Shown: positions 1 to 8,987, numbered from the stretch's first letter. The stretch is 64,000 nucleotides of DNA from CALBZH01 sp964538515 (GCA_964538515.1 CAZIEW010000009.1:1-64000); one strand, 5' to 3'. The notes: a model not told the origin generated them from the letters alone. Made by a program: numbers and translations.

Positions 1-1
1 C

Positions 2-1621
2 CGACGAACCAAGCTCGTCACATTCTTTACTATTTCTGATATTCACATCACGGACAAGGAAGCACCGAATCAGCTGATCTATTTTCAAGGGGCCGAGCGA
101 TTCGCCTACAACAACACCTCGATCTACTCGCCGGTGATGCTGTACACCACGCATGTGTTGGATGCGGCGATTCAGACGGTTAATGCACTGCACAAGCAGA
201 ACCCGTTCGATTTCGGCATCTCGCTCGGCGACACCTGCAACAGCACGTCATACAACGAGCTCAGGTGGTATATCGACGTCATCGACGGCAAAGTCGTCAG
301 GCCCAGCTCCGGCGCCCATCTCGGCGCGGAGAGCGTCGACTACCAAAAACCATACCAGGCCGCCGGATTGGACAAGTCCATCCCCTGGTATCAGGCAATG
401 GGCAACCACGATCATTTCTATATCGGGTCGTTTCCCGTGGATGCGAATCCGGCGCTGGGCATTCGACAGTCGTACATTTCCGATTCTATCTGGTCCATTG
501 CCGACGTTCTTGTCCCGAACCTGCGGACATTTCCCGCTTTGTTCAACATGGAAGGGATGACTGGCAGGCCGCAGTTCTACACGGGTGTGATCGATGGCTC
601 GACCCCGTACGGAAAGGTCATCTATGCCGGGCCGGCCACGGATCCGGCTTTTGCTGCCGGCGCACCAAAGGTCGCCGCCGATTCGGATCGTCGCTCGCTG
701 GTGAGGACAGAGTGGATACAGGAATTTTTCAAGACCACGACCACGCCGGTCGGCCACGGCTTCAATCTGGTCGACAAAGACAGTCCGCCTGGGTTCACCT
801 GTTACAGCTTCGTTCCCAACCCAAAGATACCGCTCAAGGTGATCGTGCTGGACGATACACAAAGGGAAGACGACGGCTCGACCGATATCCACGGCCATGG
901 TTATCTGGACGCGCAGCGCTGGGCGTGGCTGCAAGCCGAACTGGCCAAGGGGCAGGCCGACAACCAGTTGATGATTATCGCAGCCCATGTTCCCATTGGG
1001 GTTGCACCCATCGGATCGGAAATGGAATGGTGGGGCGAGACAACCAACATCGCGCCCCAGCACCGGAACGCCGTGAGCCTCGCTGACCTGGTCAAGACGC
1101 TGCAGAACACACCGAATCTGCTCATGTGGATTGCCGGACATCGGCATAAGAATACCGTGAAGGCCTTTCCCGCGGAAGATCCCGCGAAGCCAGAGCAGGG
1201 CTTCTGGCAGGTGGAAACCTCGTCGTTGCGGGATTTTCCACAACAGTTCCGGACTTTCGAGGTCTATCTGAACAGCGACTACACCGTTTCCATTGTCACG
1301 GTTAACGTTGATCCGGCGGTCGCGGAGGGAACGCCTGCCGCCACATCGCGCAAGCACGCCATTGCAGTACAGCAGATCGTCCAGAATGACCTCAATCAGA
1401 ATTGCCCGAACAACTTGACGGCCGGCGGCACGGGCAAGCTGCCCGTGCCCAGCATGGACCCAACCCGGCCACAAAGCGACGCACCCAACACCAACGATCC
1501 GACGATCAAGTATGTGGATTTGAGCAACGCCGCGGTTCCCGTACCGTGCCACGGTTCGTACAACGCAGAACTGTTCAAGCAGTTGAGTCCGCAAATGATT
1601 AGCGTGCTGAAAAGACTATAG
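2..1621 (+). CDS. TIGR03768-like metallophosphoesterase, 5' end cut by window edge
   Basis: The reading frame is open from base 2, so the gene starts before the window; the GTG/ATG at 134/137 is internal. The frame upstream of 134 encodes SDIHITDKE, the first metal-binding D-x-H motif of calcineurin-like phosphoesterases, which a start at 134 would lose. Further motifs follow in order: SLGDTCNS (GD), MGNHDHFY (GNHD), AAHVPIG and WIAGHRHKN (GHxH). Together these supply the two-metal active site. The overall pattern fits the TIGR03768 subfamily, whose substrate is not established. The C-terminal ~100 residues are low in recognisable motifs. The next plus-strand gene is 1 kb away, so nothing in the window hints at its partner. 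Family call is firm; subfamily is from memory of the motif pattern. Confidence 0.85.
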   Translation, partial: RRTKLVTFFTISDIHITDKEAPNQLIYFQGAERFAYNNTSIYSPVMLYTTHVLDAAIQTVNALHKQNPFDFGISLGDTCNSTSYNELRWYIDVIDGKVVRPSSGAHLGAESVDYQKPYQAAGLDKSIPWYQAMGNHDHFYIGSFPVDANPALGIRQSYISDSIWSIADVLVPNLRTFPALFNMEGMTGRPQFYTGVIDGSTPYGKVIYAGPATDPAFAAGAPKVAADSDRRSLVRTEWIQEFFKTTTTPVGHGFNLVDKDSPPGFTCYSFVPNPKIPLKVIVLDDTQREDDGSTDIHGHGYLDAQRWAWLQAELAKGQADNQLMIIAAHVPIGVAPIGSEMEWWGETTNIAPQHRNAVSLADLVKTLQNTPNLLMWIAGHRHKNTVKAFPAEDPAKPEQGFWQVETSSLRDFPQQFRTFEVYLNSDYTVSIVTVNVDPAVAEGTPAATSRKHAIAVQQIVQNDLNQNCPNNLTAGGTGKLPVPSMDPTRPQSDAPNTNDPTIKYVDLSNAAVPVPCHGSYNAELFKQLSPQMISVLKRL

Positions 1622-2387
1622 GGAGCAGACACGCATTTCGGTTGAGCGAGGGTTGGCCGATGAAGTCCGACGGGCGACAAACGGGCACCTCAGAGTGATC
1701 TCTTTGGGAATGACTGCTTGACTGACTATTTCGCAATACCTACCGGTCCTCCCTGGGCAGAAGGTCCTCTGGAAAGAGTAGGTTCCTGGCGCGGCAATGC
1801 TACGATGAACGACGATTTGACCATTCTCGGGATCTGGCGTGAAGCTCCGAGCCAATCCTGTTTTCTCCATATCCCCAAGAACTAAGTTTCTACAACTAGT
1901 TCTCCAGATCCTCGGAAGCATTATTCAAATCCTGATCAGCTCTTGCCTCGATAGATTTACGAAGTGAGAAGTGGGGAATGCAGTGTGTATTCAATTGAGA
2001 TCCTCAACAAAGCTCTCCTCGGCCTTGAAAACCGGCTCGCCGAAAATTTAAAGGGGTTCGGATCATACTCGTTATGCGCGTTATGCGCGCTGGAGTGACC
2101 GGCATTTCACTTCCTGCCTAGACATCAATACCTTCAACCTGCTGACCTGCGTGGATTGTTGGTCTCTGCTACGCACAGCGACTTGCAATGCTGAAAACAG
2201 GAAGCCATTAACATTGTTCGAAATCCTTCCCTCCTCATAGATCACCGAAGGCATCCCGCCCCATATTCTGCATAAATCGATAGGATCGTGCCAACAGTTC
2301 GGAGATTTAGGCAAGTCTTTTCCCCTGTCCGCCCCTACAATCAAAACATCCCACGATGTCATCGGCCTATTTGAAAGGAGAACAGCG
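1622..2387. other. Gene-poor intergenic stretch
   Basis: No reading frame here has a convincing start, ribosome-binding site or recognisable motif. The longest minus-strand frame (2081-2494) matches no family I know and overlaps the SDR remnant. Together with the remnants just downstream it looks like decayed or rearranged DNA. Confidence 0.5.
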
Positions 2388-2510
2388 GTGAAGCGAGCGA
2401 GATTGGTCACGGGCGCCAGCGGAGCCATCCAATCCGAAACCGCTCTGGCGCGCCCCATGAGATGTCGAGCACCGCATGCCAGCACACAAACCAAGCGTCT
2501 AGGGCTGTAG
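2388..2510 (+). pseudogene. Remnant of a short-chain dehydrogenase/reductase N-terminus
   Basis: A GTG codon preceded by AAAGGAG opens a 40-codon frame starting VKRARLVTGASGAI. The TGASGxIG element is the Rossmann dinucleotide-binding motif of SDR enzymes and sits at the position expected for an SDR start. After about 15 codons the match fades and the frame stops at 2508-2510, far short of the usual ~250 residues. No catalytic YxxxK appears before the aldo/keto reductase at 2630. I read it as the head of a deleted gene. A chance motif in a short frame cannot be excluded. Confidence 0.5.
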
Positions 2511-2629
2511 CGTCAGACAATGACGAGAGGCCGCATGAGCTATGGCTCAACGGACTCGTTCAGGCTGATCGCTACGAAGACGAGGAAACAATGATTCCAA
2601 TCTTTGACTCAACTAGAGGAGTATAGAAG

Positions 2630-3625
2630 ATGCAGAAGCGCAATCTCGGAAAGAACGGTTTGGAAGTTTCGGCTCTCGGGCTCGGCTGCATGGGAATGAG
2701 CTTTGGCTACGGTCCTGCTGGAGACAAACAGGAGATGATGTCCCTGATTCGGTCGGCCGTCGAACGCGGCATTACCTTCTTCGATACTGCTGAAGTGTAC
2801 GGCCCATTCACGAACGAAGACCTCGTAGGCGAAGCGCTCGCTCCCTTCCGTGGGCAAGTGGTGATCGCCACCAAGTTCGGGTTCGACACCAAGGTCGATC
2901 CCACACAGGGGGCGCCAGTCCTCAATAGCCGACCGGAGCACATCAAGGAGGTTGCCGAGGCCTCGCTCAAGCGCCTCAAGGTGGATGTTATCGATCTATT
3001 CTACCAGCACCGTGTAGACCCGGATGTGCCGATAGAGGATGTGGCGGGGGCGGTGAAGGACCTGATTCAGGAAGGCAAGGTGAAGCACTTCGGGCTTTCT
3101 GAACCGGGAGTACAGACAATCCGACGGGCACATGCAGTCCAGCCGGTCGCTGCCGTCCAGAACGAGTACTCGCTGTGGTGGAGACGCCCGGAAGCGGAAG
3201 TGCTGCCGACTCTTGAGGAGCTCGAAATCGGCTTCGTTCCTTACAGCCCCTTGGGCAAGGGCTTCCTCACGGGAAAGATCGACGCAAGCACGACGTTCGA
3301 CAGCTCAGACTTTCGCAACATCGTTCCCCGCTTCACGCCGGAGGCTAGGAAAGCAAACCAGGTCCTGGTGGACCTGCTTCAAAAGATCGCCGAACGCAAG
3401 AAGGCGACTCCCGCTCAGATTGCGTTAGCTTGGCTGCTGGCCCAAAAGTCATGGATTGTTCCCATCCCGGGCACAACCAAGCTCGGACGCCTGGAGGAGA
3501 ACCTCGGAGCAGTTGAGATCGATCTTTCACCTGACGATCTGCGCGAGATCGACACTGCCTCGTCAAAGATCACGGTGCAAGGGGATCGCTACCCCGAAAA
3601 GTTGGAGCAAATGACAGGTCGCTGA
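2630..3625 (+). CDS. Aldo/keto reductase (331 aa)
   Basis: NADPH-dependent reductase of carbonyl compounds with an (alpha/beta)8 barrel. The N-terminus LGLGCMGMS, the FFDTAEVYG motif carrying catalytic Asp and Tyr (near residues 52 and 57), the IATKFGF lysine, LFYQHRVDP and PYSPLGKGFLTG are all present and in order. The C-terminal IPGTTKLGRLEEN is the cofactor phosphate-binding loop. Length is normal for the family. The start is supported by GAGGAG a few bases upstream. It lies between an SDR remnant and an IS3 remnant, in a region also holding an AraC regulator and a cupin remnant. Such genes often travel together in small oxidoreductase clusters, but the substrate cannot be inferred. Confidence 0.93.
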   Translation: MQKRNLGKNGLEVSALGLGCMGMSFGYGPAGDKQEMMSLIRSAVERGITFFDTAEVYGPFTNEDLVGEALAPFRGQVVIATKFGFDTKVDPTQGAPVLNSRPEHIKEVAEASLKRLKVDVIDLFYQHRVDPDVPIEDVAGAVKDLIQEGKVKHFGLSEPGVQTIRRAHAVQPVAAVQNEYSLWWRRPEAEVLPTLEELEIGFVPYSPLGKGFLTGKIDASTTFDSSDFRNIVPRFTPEARKANQVLVDLLQKIAERKKATPAQIALAWLLAQKSWIVPIPGTTKLGRLEENLGAVEIDLSPDDLREIDTASSKITVQGDRYPEKLEQMTGR

Positions 3626-3627
3626 TC

Positions 3628-3773
3628 GACCGGCACCCCGCCATGATGAGCTGGATGGCCGACCATAACGACGTCCATCCGCGCCATCCGCTCGGATACC
3701 GCCCCCCAGGGAGGTCCTTCGAGCCATCCTCAATATGCAGCAAGGATTGATGGGAGAATCCCCTGAGACCTAA
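3628..3773 (+). mobile_element. Degenerate C-terminal fragment of an IS3-family transposase (OrfB)
   Basis: From 3643 the frame reads SWMADHNDVHPRHPLGYRPP, which has the shape of the last part of IS3/IS2-type OrfB integrase domains (W-x-x-x-Y/H-N-x-x-H-P-H-x-x-L-G-x-x-x-P). At the C-run 3702-3707 the frame breaks. Resuming one base out gives REVLRAILNMQQG and a TAA stop at 3771-3773. One lost base in the run (C7 to C6) would restore a continuous end. Only ~45 codons survive, directly abutting the aldo/keto reductase stop. No terminal inverted repeat was identified. The catalytic DDE residues are absent, so it is a dead scar. Confidence 0.6.
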
Positions 3774-4851
3774 ACGTAGGAAGATATCGACCGCGCTCCT
3801 GCTCATCTCAGCAGCCATCATCGTATCATCGAGCGCAATGGCGGGCAGTAACAACGAGTCTGCGCCACTGATTATCCAAGAGCAAGGCAGTGTTGCAGCC
3901 GTTGGGACGGTGATCAGCAACCCTGGGACCTTCGATCCTTACAAACAGACTCCTGATGGGCAGACGTATCACGGTGATCACGCTTATGCATTTTACCAAA
4001 TTCCGCCAAACGCTTGCAAATTACCGATCGTGCTCTGGCATGGTTATGGGCAGTTTTCAAAAACTTGGGAAACCACCCCGGAGGGGCGCGAGGGTTATCA
4101 AAACATTTTCCTGCGCCGCGGCTTCGCAGTCTACTTAATCGACCAGCCTCGTCGAGGCAACGCAGGAAGGAGAACCCAGCCGATTACCCTAACGCCTGTG
4201 CCCAATGAGCAAAAATGGCTCAACACGTTTCGCATCGGTATCTGGCCGGACTTTTTTCCTGGCGTGCAGTTCTCACGAGACCCGGAGGCTCTGAACCAGT
4301 GCTTCCGTCAGATGACACCTGACACAGGCCCAATTGATATAGACGTTAACTCAGACGCCGTCGCGGCACTGTTCAGCAAGATCGGGCCGGCGATCCTTGT
4401 CACCCACTCGCACAGTGGTGGCATGGGCTGGCGAACTGCAATCAAGAGCCAGAGTGTACGAGCCGTCGTTTCCTATGAGCCTGAAAGTAATTTCGTTTTC
4501 CCGGAAGGTGAAGTGCCTCCTCCGATGCAGAGCTCCGGCGGTCCGCTGGAAGCGGTGGGCGTACCTTTGTCGGATTTCCTGAAGCTCACACAGATCCCCA
4601 TTGTCATCTATTACGGCGACTATATTCCAGAGCAACCTTCGCCAAATCCAGGTCAAGACCAGTGGCGTGTACGCCTGGCGATGGCAAGGCTATGGAGGGA
4701 TGCTGTGAACCGTCGCGGCGGTGATGTCACTGTCGTGCATCTGCCCGAAATTGGCATTCGTGGCAACACGCACTTTCCGTTTTCGGATCTGAACAATCTC
4801 GAAGTCGCGGAGCAGCTGTCCAGGTTTCTGGAGCAGAAACGCCTGAACTGA
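3763..4851 (+). CDS. Exported alpha/beta-hydrolase, probable non-ATG start
   Basis: The fold is an alpha/beta hydrolase. IVLWHGYGQ forms the oxyanion-hole strand; VTHSHSGGMGW is the nucleophile elbow (S-H-S-G-G in place of the usual G-x-S-x-G); a late Asp and the GNTHFPF histidine complete a plausible triad. The first in-frame ATG (3838) lies exactly at a signal-peptidase site. The frame continues upstream as a basic n-region, a hydrophobic run and SSSAMA before GSNN, a classic Sec signal peptide. The only usable start in frame is CTG at 3763, with GGGAG just upstream, giving 362 aa. Starting at 3838 would leave a cytoplasmic 337-aa form. The start lies inside the end of the IS3 remnant, so the native start may have been replaced. 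Substrate unknown. Confidence 0.8.
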   Translation: MRPKRRKISTALLLISAAIIVSSSAMAGSNNESAPLIIQEQGSVAAVGTVISNPGTFDPYKQTPDGQTYHGDHAYAFYQIPPNACKLPIVLWHGYGQFSKTWETTPEGREGYQNIFLRRGFAVYLIDQPRRGNAGRRTQPITLTPVPNEQKWLNTFRIGIWPDFFPGVQFSRDPEALNQCFRQMTPDTGPIDIDVNSDAVAALFSKIGPAILVTHSHSGGMGWRTAIKSQSVRAVVSYEPESNFVFPEGEVPPPMQSSGGPLEAVGVPLSDFLKLTQIPIVIYYGDYIPEQPSPNPGQDQWRVRLAMARLWRDAVNRRGGDVTVVHLPEIGIRGNTHFPFSDLNNLEVAEQLSRFLEQKRLN

Positions 4852-4902
4852 GCCCTTCTCCAATGCATGATTCTGCATCACCATCAAAAAAAGGAAGAGA
4901 TC

Positions 4903-5292
4903 GTGAGAGCCATAGCCATAAACGGAAGCCCCAGGACAGGCGGCAATACGGAGATTATGCTCACGCCGGCATCAAGACCGCAATCGAGCCCACGGGCCCG
5001 GCCGTGGGGATGCTCGCGGACTCGAATCCGCATCGGCCGGGTACAGCTCGAGCAAGGGGATATACTGGTCGGGTACACGGATGGAGTGACCGATGCGCGC
5101 TCACCGCTGGACGAGCTCCTCATGCGATCCCGCTTGAAGACGATTCTCGCTAAGCCTTTTGCCGCGGCCAGTGAGCTGATCGAGGGCGTCGAGCTCTCGG
5201 TCTTCAGATTCATCGATGATGTGGCCCCCCACGATGACGGCGTGACCCTCCTGGCGTGCAGCGCACGGGCGGGGAGCTTCTGGTACGATTGA
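4903..5292 (+). pseudogene. Chimeric remnant: FMN-reductase head joined to SpoIIE/PP2C phosphatase tail
   Basis: GTG at 4903, preceded by AAGGAAG, starts VRAIAINGSPRTGGNTEIML. This is the FMN-binding head of NADPH-dependent FMN reductases or iron-sulfur flavoproteins (GSPRxxGNT). After ~20 codons the match ends. From about 4985 a second family appears, first in the neighbouring frame (PTGPAVGMLADSN) and then in this frame as QLEQGDILVGYTDGVTDAR and PHDDGVTLLACS. These are the closing motifs of SpoIIE-type PP2C phosphatases. The catalytic N-terminal Asp motifs of PP2C and the rest of the flavodoxin fold are missing. It is best read as two decayed genes fused by deletion with a frameshift near 5020, not as a functional 141-aa protein. 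Confidence 0.7.
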
Positions 5293-5346
5293 CTATCTAT
5301 CAACGGAAGGCGGTCTTTCGCAGAGCTTGCCGAGGAAGGACGGACC

Positions 5347-6321
5347 ATGAAGGTTGTTGACAGCAATTCGCACACGGCTCAAGCCGACACCGTTGTTGGC
5401 GCACACGGGCCGGACCTGGCCAAGTTGTCCAGTCTGATCAGCGCTTATGCCCCCCATGACGGTTGCTTTGAGCTTCGCATCCCCAGGGTGCACGCCATTC
5501 GCAGATCACAAACCAGCACGGAGTTGGTGCATGGCTTGGCGCAACCAGCCTTATGCATCGTCGCCCAGGGAGCTAAGAGCCTGATGCTGGGGCAGGAGAT
5601 TTACGAGTACGACGAGTCTCGCATGATCGCATTCTCCGTCGATCTGCCGGTAACCGCACGGATCACGCGAGCAAGCTTCTCTAAGCCCTTCCTTGCCTTG
5701 AGGTTGGATCTCGATCCGCACAAGGTCGCCGAGCTGGTCTTGAAGGTCTTTCCTCACGGCCTGCCTCGTGTTCCTGAGGGACGTGCCGTGAACGTCGGTC
5801 AGGTCAACGGGAGCATTGTCGAGGCTGCAACAAGGCTTATGGAGTTGATGTCGGAACCGGAGGACGCTGAGCTGCTCGGCCCGCTGGTGATCGATGAGAT
5901 CCTGATCCGTCTGCTGCGCAGCCCCATCGGTGTCCGGGTGGCCCAGGTCGGCATTGCGAACTCCGGTGTGAACGGCATCGCGAAGGCAGTATCCTGGTTG
6001 CGCGAGAATTTCTCCCAGCCCGTGAGAGTGGAAGAGCTGGCCGAGCTGGCAAACATGAGTGCTTCCTCGTTTCACCAGCACTTCAAAGCCGTCACTTCGA
6101 TGAGCCCCCTGCAGTTCCAGAAGGCGCTGCGTCTTCAGGAGGCGAGGCGTCTCATGCTGGCCACGATGACGGACGCGACGACCGCGAGCTGGAAGGTGGG
6201 GTATCAAAGTGCTTCGCAGTTCAGCAGGGAATACAGCCGCTTTTTCGGGAATGCGCCAACAAAAGACATCGCCAAGTTGCGTGAGCTCCCGACCCGGGAA
6301 CTGGCACATTACGCATCGTAG
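5347..6321 (+). CDS. AraC-family transcriptional regulator (324 aa)
   Basis: Residues ~25-190 resemble the AraC_N cupin-type ligand domain (HGLAQPALCIVAQGAKSLMLG, followed by EYDESRMIAFSVDLP). Residues ~215-310 carry the double helix-turn-helix: RVEELAELANMSASSFHQHF for the first and WKVGYQSASQFSREYSRFFG for the second, ending in the conserved G-x-x-P-x-x-D. Length and order match the family. GAGGAAGG precedes the ATG. It probably controls the neighbouring oxidoreductase/hydrolase genes, several of which have decayed, so its regulon may now lie elsewhere. The ligand is unknown. Confidence 0.92.
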   Translation: MKVVDSNSHTAQADTVVGAHGPDLAKLSSLISAYAPHDGCFELRIPRVHAIRRSQTSTELVHGLAQPALCIVAQGAKSLMLGQEIYEYDESRMIAFSVDLPVTARITRASFSKPFLALRLDLDPHKVAELVLKVFPHGLPRVPEGRAVNVGQVNGSIVEAATRLMELMSEPEDAELLGPLVIDEILIRLLRSPIGVRVAQVGIANSGVNGIAKAVSWLRENFSQPVRVEELAELANMSASSFHQHFKAVTSMSPLQFQKALRLQEARRLMLATMTDATTASWKVGYQSASQFSREYSRFFGNAPTKDIAKLRELPTRELAHYAS

Positions 6322-6335
6322 CGTGCTCTCACAAG

Positions 6336-6364
6336 AAGGGGACGTCCTCAGGACGTCCCCTTTG
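6336..6364. terminator. Rho-independent-type hairpin between convergent genes
   Basis: Perfect inverted repeat GGGGACGTCC (6338-6347), loop TCA, GGACGTCCCC (6351-6360), flanked by AA and TTT. It lies between the AraC gene (plus) and the FIST/SpoIIE gene (minus) and could serve either direction. Confidence 0.7.
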
Positions 6365-6440
6365 CAGCTCATCCACGCCGGCTTCTTGGTACCCAGACGA
6401 TCTTTCCACCCATTGTTTGTTGAGTCACTCGCTTGAGCAC

Positions 6441-8987
6441 TCAGCCGTCTTCGTCGTTGACTCGCATGACAACCAGGGTAGCATCGTCTTCGGGCTTAAC
6501 GCCGGCGGTGAATTCCTTCAGTTCTTCAAAGATTGCCTCGATGATCCCCTCTACTTCCGTTTCGGCCAACCGCCGGAGGGCATCTCTGAACCGGGTTTTT
6601 CCGAACATCTCACCATGCTTGTTATGGGCTTCCCATATTCCATCGGTTCCAATGGCGATGATTTGACCTCCGCCGACTCCGGTCACGGAGCTCTCTTCAT
6701 ATTCGAAAGATTCATCGAGTCCCAGAGCCACTCCTCTTCCCTGCAGCTCTTGGAACGTATCCTTATGGGGGTCGTAAAGAAGAGCCGGGTCATGGCCCGC
6801 TCTGACCCACCGCAGCGTACGCTCTCCGAGATCGAGCGCGAGGTAGAACAATGTCATGAATCTCCCCGCATCGAAGACATCCAGCATCAGGTGACGGTTC
6901 ATTTCACTGATGATCTGAGCGATAGTCCCCGAACGCGAAACGCGGCTGCGGAGAAATGAGCAGACGCCTGTCATGAGCAATGCGGCATCGACGCCGTGAC
7001 CCGTGATGTCACCGACAACAACGTTCAGGGAGCTCTCGGAGTGCCTGTCTCCAAATAAATAATCGAAGTAATCCCCTCCGATCTCTTCACAGGGAAGGTT
7101 TTTGCCTGCGATTTCAAGTCCCCTCATCCGGGGATTCGCCTGGGGCAGGAAGCTCCTCTGTACTTCCGCCGCGAGCATCAAGGCCTTTTTCATTTCACTC
7201 AGATCGGTCACGAAAGCCACCTGGCCAAGAAGGCTGCCCCCTGAATCCCGTAGCGCATTACCGTGAACAAGGGTGGGTACGATCACTCCATTCTTGGAGA
7301 CCGATTTACCTTCAAATCGCCTGTAATCTTTGGAAATAAGGTTCTCTCTGTTTGCCAGCAAGAACTGTCGATGGTCTTCAGTGGCAAGGTCCATGGGGCT
7401 CCTGCCGATCAATTCGTGCCTGCCGAATCCCAGCATCCTGCAGTACGCATCGTTGACGTCTGTGATGATCAGGTTTTCGTCCATGAGCAGAAAACCCTCT
7501 CCGGCTGTTTCGACGATGCGGCGGTACTTCTCTTCACTTTGGCGCAGCGCCTTTTCTTTCGATTCAATCTCTTGTTTGGCTGCATCAATCTCATGGATGA
7601 GCCTTCTATGCAGTGAGGCATCAAGATCTTTCACATCTTCAAGCCGCCTTCTGTAAACTTCCGAGCGAGCCAGCTTTCTTCTGAGAAATTCGTTTTCTCG
7701 CTTCAAATCCTCATCAAGGCGCTCTTCGAGTACATCACTGTATCGGCACTGGCTCCGATTCACTGATTCGTTTTCAATGGTCTCAGCTTCCTCATGCTCC
7801 TCCTCTTGTCCCCTTTCGCCAATCAGCACGGTTACCAGGGTCGCGTTGTGAAAGAAGCTCCTGTCACCGGGTGTCAGCGGGGCAATCTCCCCGTTGCAGT
7901 AGAACCCGGCGACGGCAGTCGAAGGGGAAAGAGTCTCTCTCAATACCGAGAGCTCCTCCTCAACCCGGGTTCCAAGCGCTTCTTTGCGTAGACAGCACGA
8001 AAATGCCAGCGCAAGCACGGCGCTCCTACGCTGGTGAGAGTGGAGAAGCGATTTTGCAGAACCCCTGGCATCCTCAATGAGGTGATCGCGAACCGATTCG
8101 GTGATCTGGACCGTGGCTCCGACTGGAATAGCTTCAGAAAAGGAGATGGTGCCTGTCCGATCATCGTAGTGGACCGGGACTCGCAAGTAGAAACGCTCCT
8201 GGCCGGGCTCGTAAACCGCCAGCGGGAATTCCTTCGCCGGGTCGGCATGCTCCCCCAAATAGTGACGGTAGAAGTCCAGGGCTTTGAGGTCGCCGATCCT
8301 TTTCACTTCACGGCCGGCCGATTGGGTCACCTTCGCTTTTTGACCTACCGGCTGCCAACTGTTGGCTACGCTGAAGGCAAACTCGACAGGTCCACCGAAG
8401 AGCAGAATAGGCAGCGCATCATTCAAAATCTCACCGCCGAAGAACTGAGCAATCGGGCGCTCAAGCTGGTCACATACCGTTACACGATCGGCAAATACCT
8501 GACGGGCAGCAACCCCCCCGACCACCGTGCAGCCAAGCTCTCCGCTGAGCTCCCCTACGAGCTGGTTGGCTGAATTGTAAAACAAATCCGGGAGTGCGAT
8601 ACACAGGGAAGCCGGTTGGATCAGTCCTGCTTGCGCCTGGCTAGCGGCAGATCGAATGGCGTTCTTGTGATCCCGGGACACATTGCGGCCGAGACCTGCT
8701 CGCATCTCGATAGTATCCGAGCAAAAGAGGATCAAAGTAATGGAATCGTCGCTGAAGCCATGGCTCCGTGAAAAATCACCCGCAGTGGTGCAGCCGATGA
8801 GACTGATTTCCGGAAGAGACTCTAAAACCGTATCCAGCATTTGACGATGGTCAAAGTTGCTGCTGCACAAAATTATTCCTGCCTGCGGCTGGATTCCGCC
8901 AAGATGAATTCGGCTTCGAGCAAGTGCGGCCCTGGTTGCCTTCAGGATGTCGATATCCTCCGCTTGACCAACACCCACTTTGAACAT
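6441..8987 (-). CDS. FIST-PAS-SpoIIE signalling phosphatase (848 aa)
   Basis: Single-chain signal protein. Residues ~35-205 are a FIST_N sensor (ISLIGCTTAGDFS, CTVVGGVAARQ) and ~235-385 a FIST_C domain (ending VAGFYCNGEIAPL). A charged coiled-coil follows (~430-500), then a PAS domain (~505-620; EGFLLMDENLIITDVN), a linker with MLAAEVQRSFLP, and a SpoIIE-type PP2C phosphatase (~655-845; GGDYFDY, VVGDITGHGVDAAL, IGTDGIWEAHN, PEDDATLVV). FIST domains are thought to bind small ligands such as amino acids, while SpoIIE phosphatases dephosphorylate anti-sigma antagonist proteins. This suggests ligand-controlled partner switching, but no STAS or anti-sigma gene is adjacent. AGGGGG precedes the ATG. 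It appears intact, unlike the PP2C fragment at 4985-5292. Confidence 0.9.
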   Translation of the reverse strand: MFKVGVGQAEDIDILKATRAALARSRIHLGGIQPQAGIILCSSNFDHRQMLDTVLESLPEISLIGCTTAGDFSRSHGFSDDSITLILFCSDTIEMRAGLGRNVSRDHKNAIRSAASQAQAGLIQPASLCIALPDLFYNSANQLVGELSGELGCTVVGGVAARQVFADRVTVCDQLERPIAQFFGGEILNDALPILLFGGPVEFAFSVANSWQPVGQKAKVTQSAGREVKRIGDLKALDFYRHYLGEHADPAKEFPLAVYEPGQERFYLRVPVHYDDRTGTISFSEAIPVGATVQITESVRDHLIEDARGSAKSLLHSHQRRSAVLALAFSCCLRKEALGTRVEEELSVLRETLSPSTAVAGFYCNGEIAPLTPGDRSFFHNATLVTVLIGERGQEEEHEEAETIENESVNRSQCRYSDVLEERLDEDLKRENEFLRRKLARSEVYRRRLEDVKDLDASLHRRLIHEIDAAKQEIESKEKALRQSEEKYRRIVETAGEGFLLMDENLIITDVNDAYCRMLGFGRHELIGRSPMDLATEDHRQFLLANRENLISKDYRRFEGKSVSKNGVIVPTLVHGNALRDSGGSLLGQVAFVTDLSEMKKALMLAAEVQRSFLPQANPRMRGLEIAGKNLPCEEIGGDYFDYLFGDRHSESSLNVVVGDITGHGVDAALLMTGVCSFLRSRVSRSGTIAQIISEMNRHLMLDVFDAGRFMTLFYLALDLGERTLRWVRAGHDPALLYDPHKDTFQELQGRGVALGLDESFEYEESSVTGVGGGQIIAIGTDGIWEAHNKHGEMFGKTRFRDALRRLAETEVEGIIEAIFEELKEFTAGVKPEDDATLVVMRVNDEDG

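Noticed and set aside
248..1594. 448-codon minus-strand frame opposite the metallophosphoesterase
   Set aside because: Antisense shadow of a GC-rich gene; no motif, and the plus strand has all metal-binding motifs.
2081..2494. 137-codon minus-strand frame in the accessory gap
   Set aside because: No ribosome-binding site, no known motif, and it runs across the SDR remnant on the other strand.
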